Origin: Paracoccaceae bacterium | GTDB lineage: Bacteria > Pseudomonadota > Alphaproteobacteria > Rhodobacterales > Rhodobacteraceae | DNA length: 46,187 nucleotides | Direction: 5' to 3' | NCBI GenBank assembly: GCA_016778765.1 | Contig: JADHOV010000021.1 | Coordinates: 1-46,187, forward strand | Part shown: one piece after another, positions 45,322 through 46,187 of the stretch | How positions within the stretch are numbered: position 1 is the stretch's first letter | Layout: each line of letters begins with the position of its first letter | The notes under the pieces: model-generated | Seen by the model: only the letters and a program-made list of their open reading frames with translations | What the model was told of the DNA's origin: nothing | The model's database searches: none | Made by a program: the position numbers and the translations under genes

Positions 45322-45951
45322 GTGGTGGAGCACATAAACCATTTAAGCCGCAAACTTCCTGTTTGGCTTATTTATATTATTGGGGTGGCGCCTGGTTTGT
45401 ATTTTATTATGCTCGGTATTCGCAATGAGCTGGGTCCAGAGCCGATTGCCAAATTGGAACATTTGCTGGGCGAATTTGCGTTGCAAATGTTGATTCTGGG
45501 GCTGGCGATCACACCGCTGCGCCGTGTCTTGCGGATCAATCTGTTTAAGTTCCGGCGGGCAATTGGACTGATTGCGTTTGGCTACGTGCTCCTGCATGTC
45601 CTGACATGGGCCCTGCTCGATATCGGGGATCTAAACCGGATTTGGGCAGATATAATGAAACGCCCTTACATAACGATTGGGATGCTGGCGCTGTTGGGGC
45701 TGATTCCTTTGGCGCTCACGTCGAACAATTTTGCGCAACGCCGGCTGGGTGCACGATGGCGTCAATTGCATCGGTTGACCTATGGCATCTGTATCTTAGG
45801 CGGGCTGCATTTTGTGATGCTGCGCAAAGGTTTCCAAATCGAACCGCTTCTCTATTTGGGATCGATTCTGTTTTTATTATTGGCGCGGGTTGATATTAGA
45901 AAATGGCGGATTTTTGCAGCGGATAGAAAGTCCAAAGCGCCAATGCCCTAA
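45322..45951 (+). CDS. msrQ: Heme-binding membrane subunit MsrQ
   Basis: Passes electrons from the quinone pool or a flavin reductase to MsrP. About 209 residues, six hydrophobic segments of the ferric-reductase-like fold. Heme-ligand histidines are likely those in GYVLLHVLTWALLD, RQLHRLTYG and LGGLHFVML. GTG 45322, with GAGGGG 9 bases upstream, is the likely start, just ahead of the family-typical VEHINHLSRKLPVWLIY; TTG 45304 is possible but adds atypical residues. Confidence 0.9.
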   Translation: MVEHINHLSRKLPVWLIYIIGVAPGLYFIMLGIRNELGPEPIAKLEHLLGEFALQMLILGLAITPLRRVLRINLFKFRRAIGLIAFGYVLLHVLTWALLDIGDLNRIWADIMKRPYITIGMLALLGLIPLALTSNNFAQRRLGARWRQLHRLTYGICILGGLHFVMLRKGFQIEPLLYLGSILFLLLARVDIRKWRIFAADRKSKAPMP

Positions 45952-46187
45952 AAATTGGTGGCGGGCCTGCAAGGCAGCGAACTCTCCCCAAACACTGTGT
46001 TTCATGAGAAATTGCGCTTTGTGGGCTCGTCTTGGATGAAGAAATTTCCATGAAAGTAAAAAAAGATAAAAATAGTTATCGAAAGGGGGTTGCGGATGTT
46101 ATCTGTTGCTTCTAAAAGCGCCTTCACCGAGGGTGTTACGGCGTTTAAGGTGGCCTTGCTGGGTTGAAGATTTGGCGGGGGTTAGAG
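45952..46187. other. Right-end non-coding stretch with one tiny open frame
   Basis: No clear gene. A 23-codon frame (46096-46167, MLSVASKSAFTEGV…) is preceded by GAAAGGGGG and may be a leader peptide, a gene fragment or chance. The window ends 20 bp later, so its relation to the next gene is not visible. Confidence 0.3.

Overview
The window looks like chromosomal DNA of a marine alphaproteobacterium of the Rhodobacterales (Roseobacter group), probably one of its mid-GC planktonic lineages. This is inferred from the protein sequences (SecA, NusA, IF-2, RimP, DinB with an N-terminal zinc ribbon, XdhABC, ClpB, MsrPQ) and from gene order; no search was run and the genus is not settled.

Positions 1 to about 4354 are a foreign mobile element, cut off by the left window edge. 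It carries the end of an outer-membrane beta-barrel gene, a small unknown gene, a DUF6626-type gene, an HUH-type replication initiator, a small tyrosine recombinase, and a larger phage-type integrase lying against the 3' end of secA. Four palindromic tetramers common elsewhere in the window (GATC, GGCC, GCGC, CCGG) are absent by eye from the whole element. It is decaying: rep is frameshifted by an 11-bp tandem duplication, and the large integrase is split between two frames.

Positions 4355 to 15136 are housekeeping: secA (-), then a periplasmic peptidyl-prolyl isomerase, argJ and mutT (+), a shared terminator, and the rimP-nusA-ylxR-infB operon (-). Just upstream of rimP is a terminator-like hairpin running into the start codon, and further up a long inverted repeat. 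Next comes a ruined molybdate permease gene (modB, four frame changes), a small conserved gene, and an M48 lipoprotein protease.

Positions 17406 to 20343 hold a DAO-family FAD oxidoreductase and two tandem paralogous small genes. One ends in a Gly/Cys-rich tail like a ribosomal-peptide (RiPP) core, and a hairpin lies between the two.

Positions 20343 to 32517 form a 12-kb run of minus-strand genes that read as one pathway: xdhA-xdhB-xdhC (xanthine dehydrogenase and its maturation factor), a BMP-family ABC importer (ATPase, two permeases, binding protein), then a stand-alone Rieske protein, an oxygenase catalytic subunit with no Rieske motif, a glutathione-transferase-like protein and a degenerate acylphosphatase-like protein. 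The split Rieske parts plus GST resemble the NdmCDE N7-demethylase for 7-methylxanthine. With xanthine dehydrogenase and a nucleoside/purine-type importer alongside, this is a candidate methylated-purine catabolic locus and the most interesting system in the window.

Positions 32745 to the right end are mostly ordinary: dnaE, nadE, dinB, an N-formylglutamate amidohydrolase-like gene, tRNA-Val(GAC), rpmJ, pyrF, clpB behind a clear heat-shock promoter, and msrPQ.
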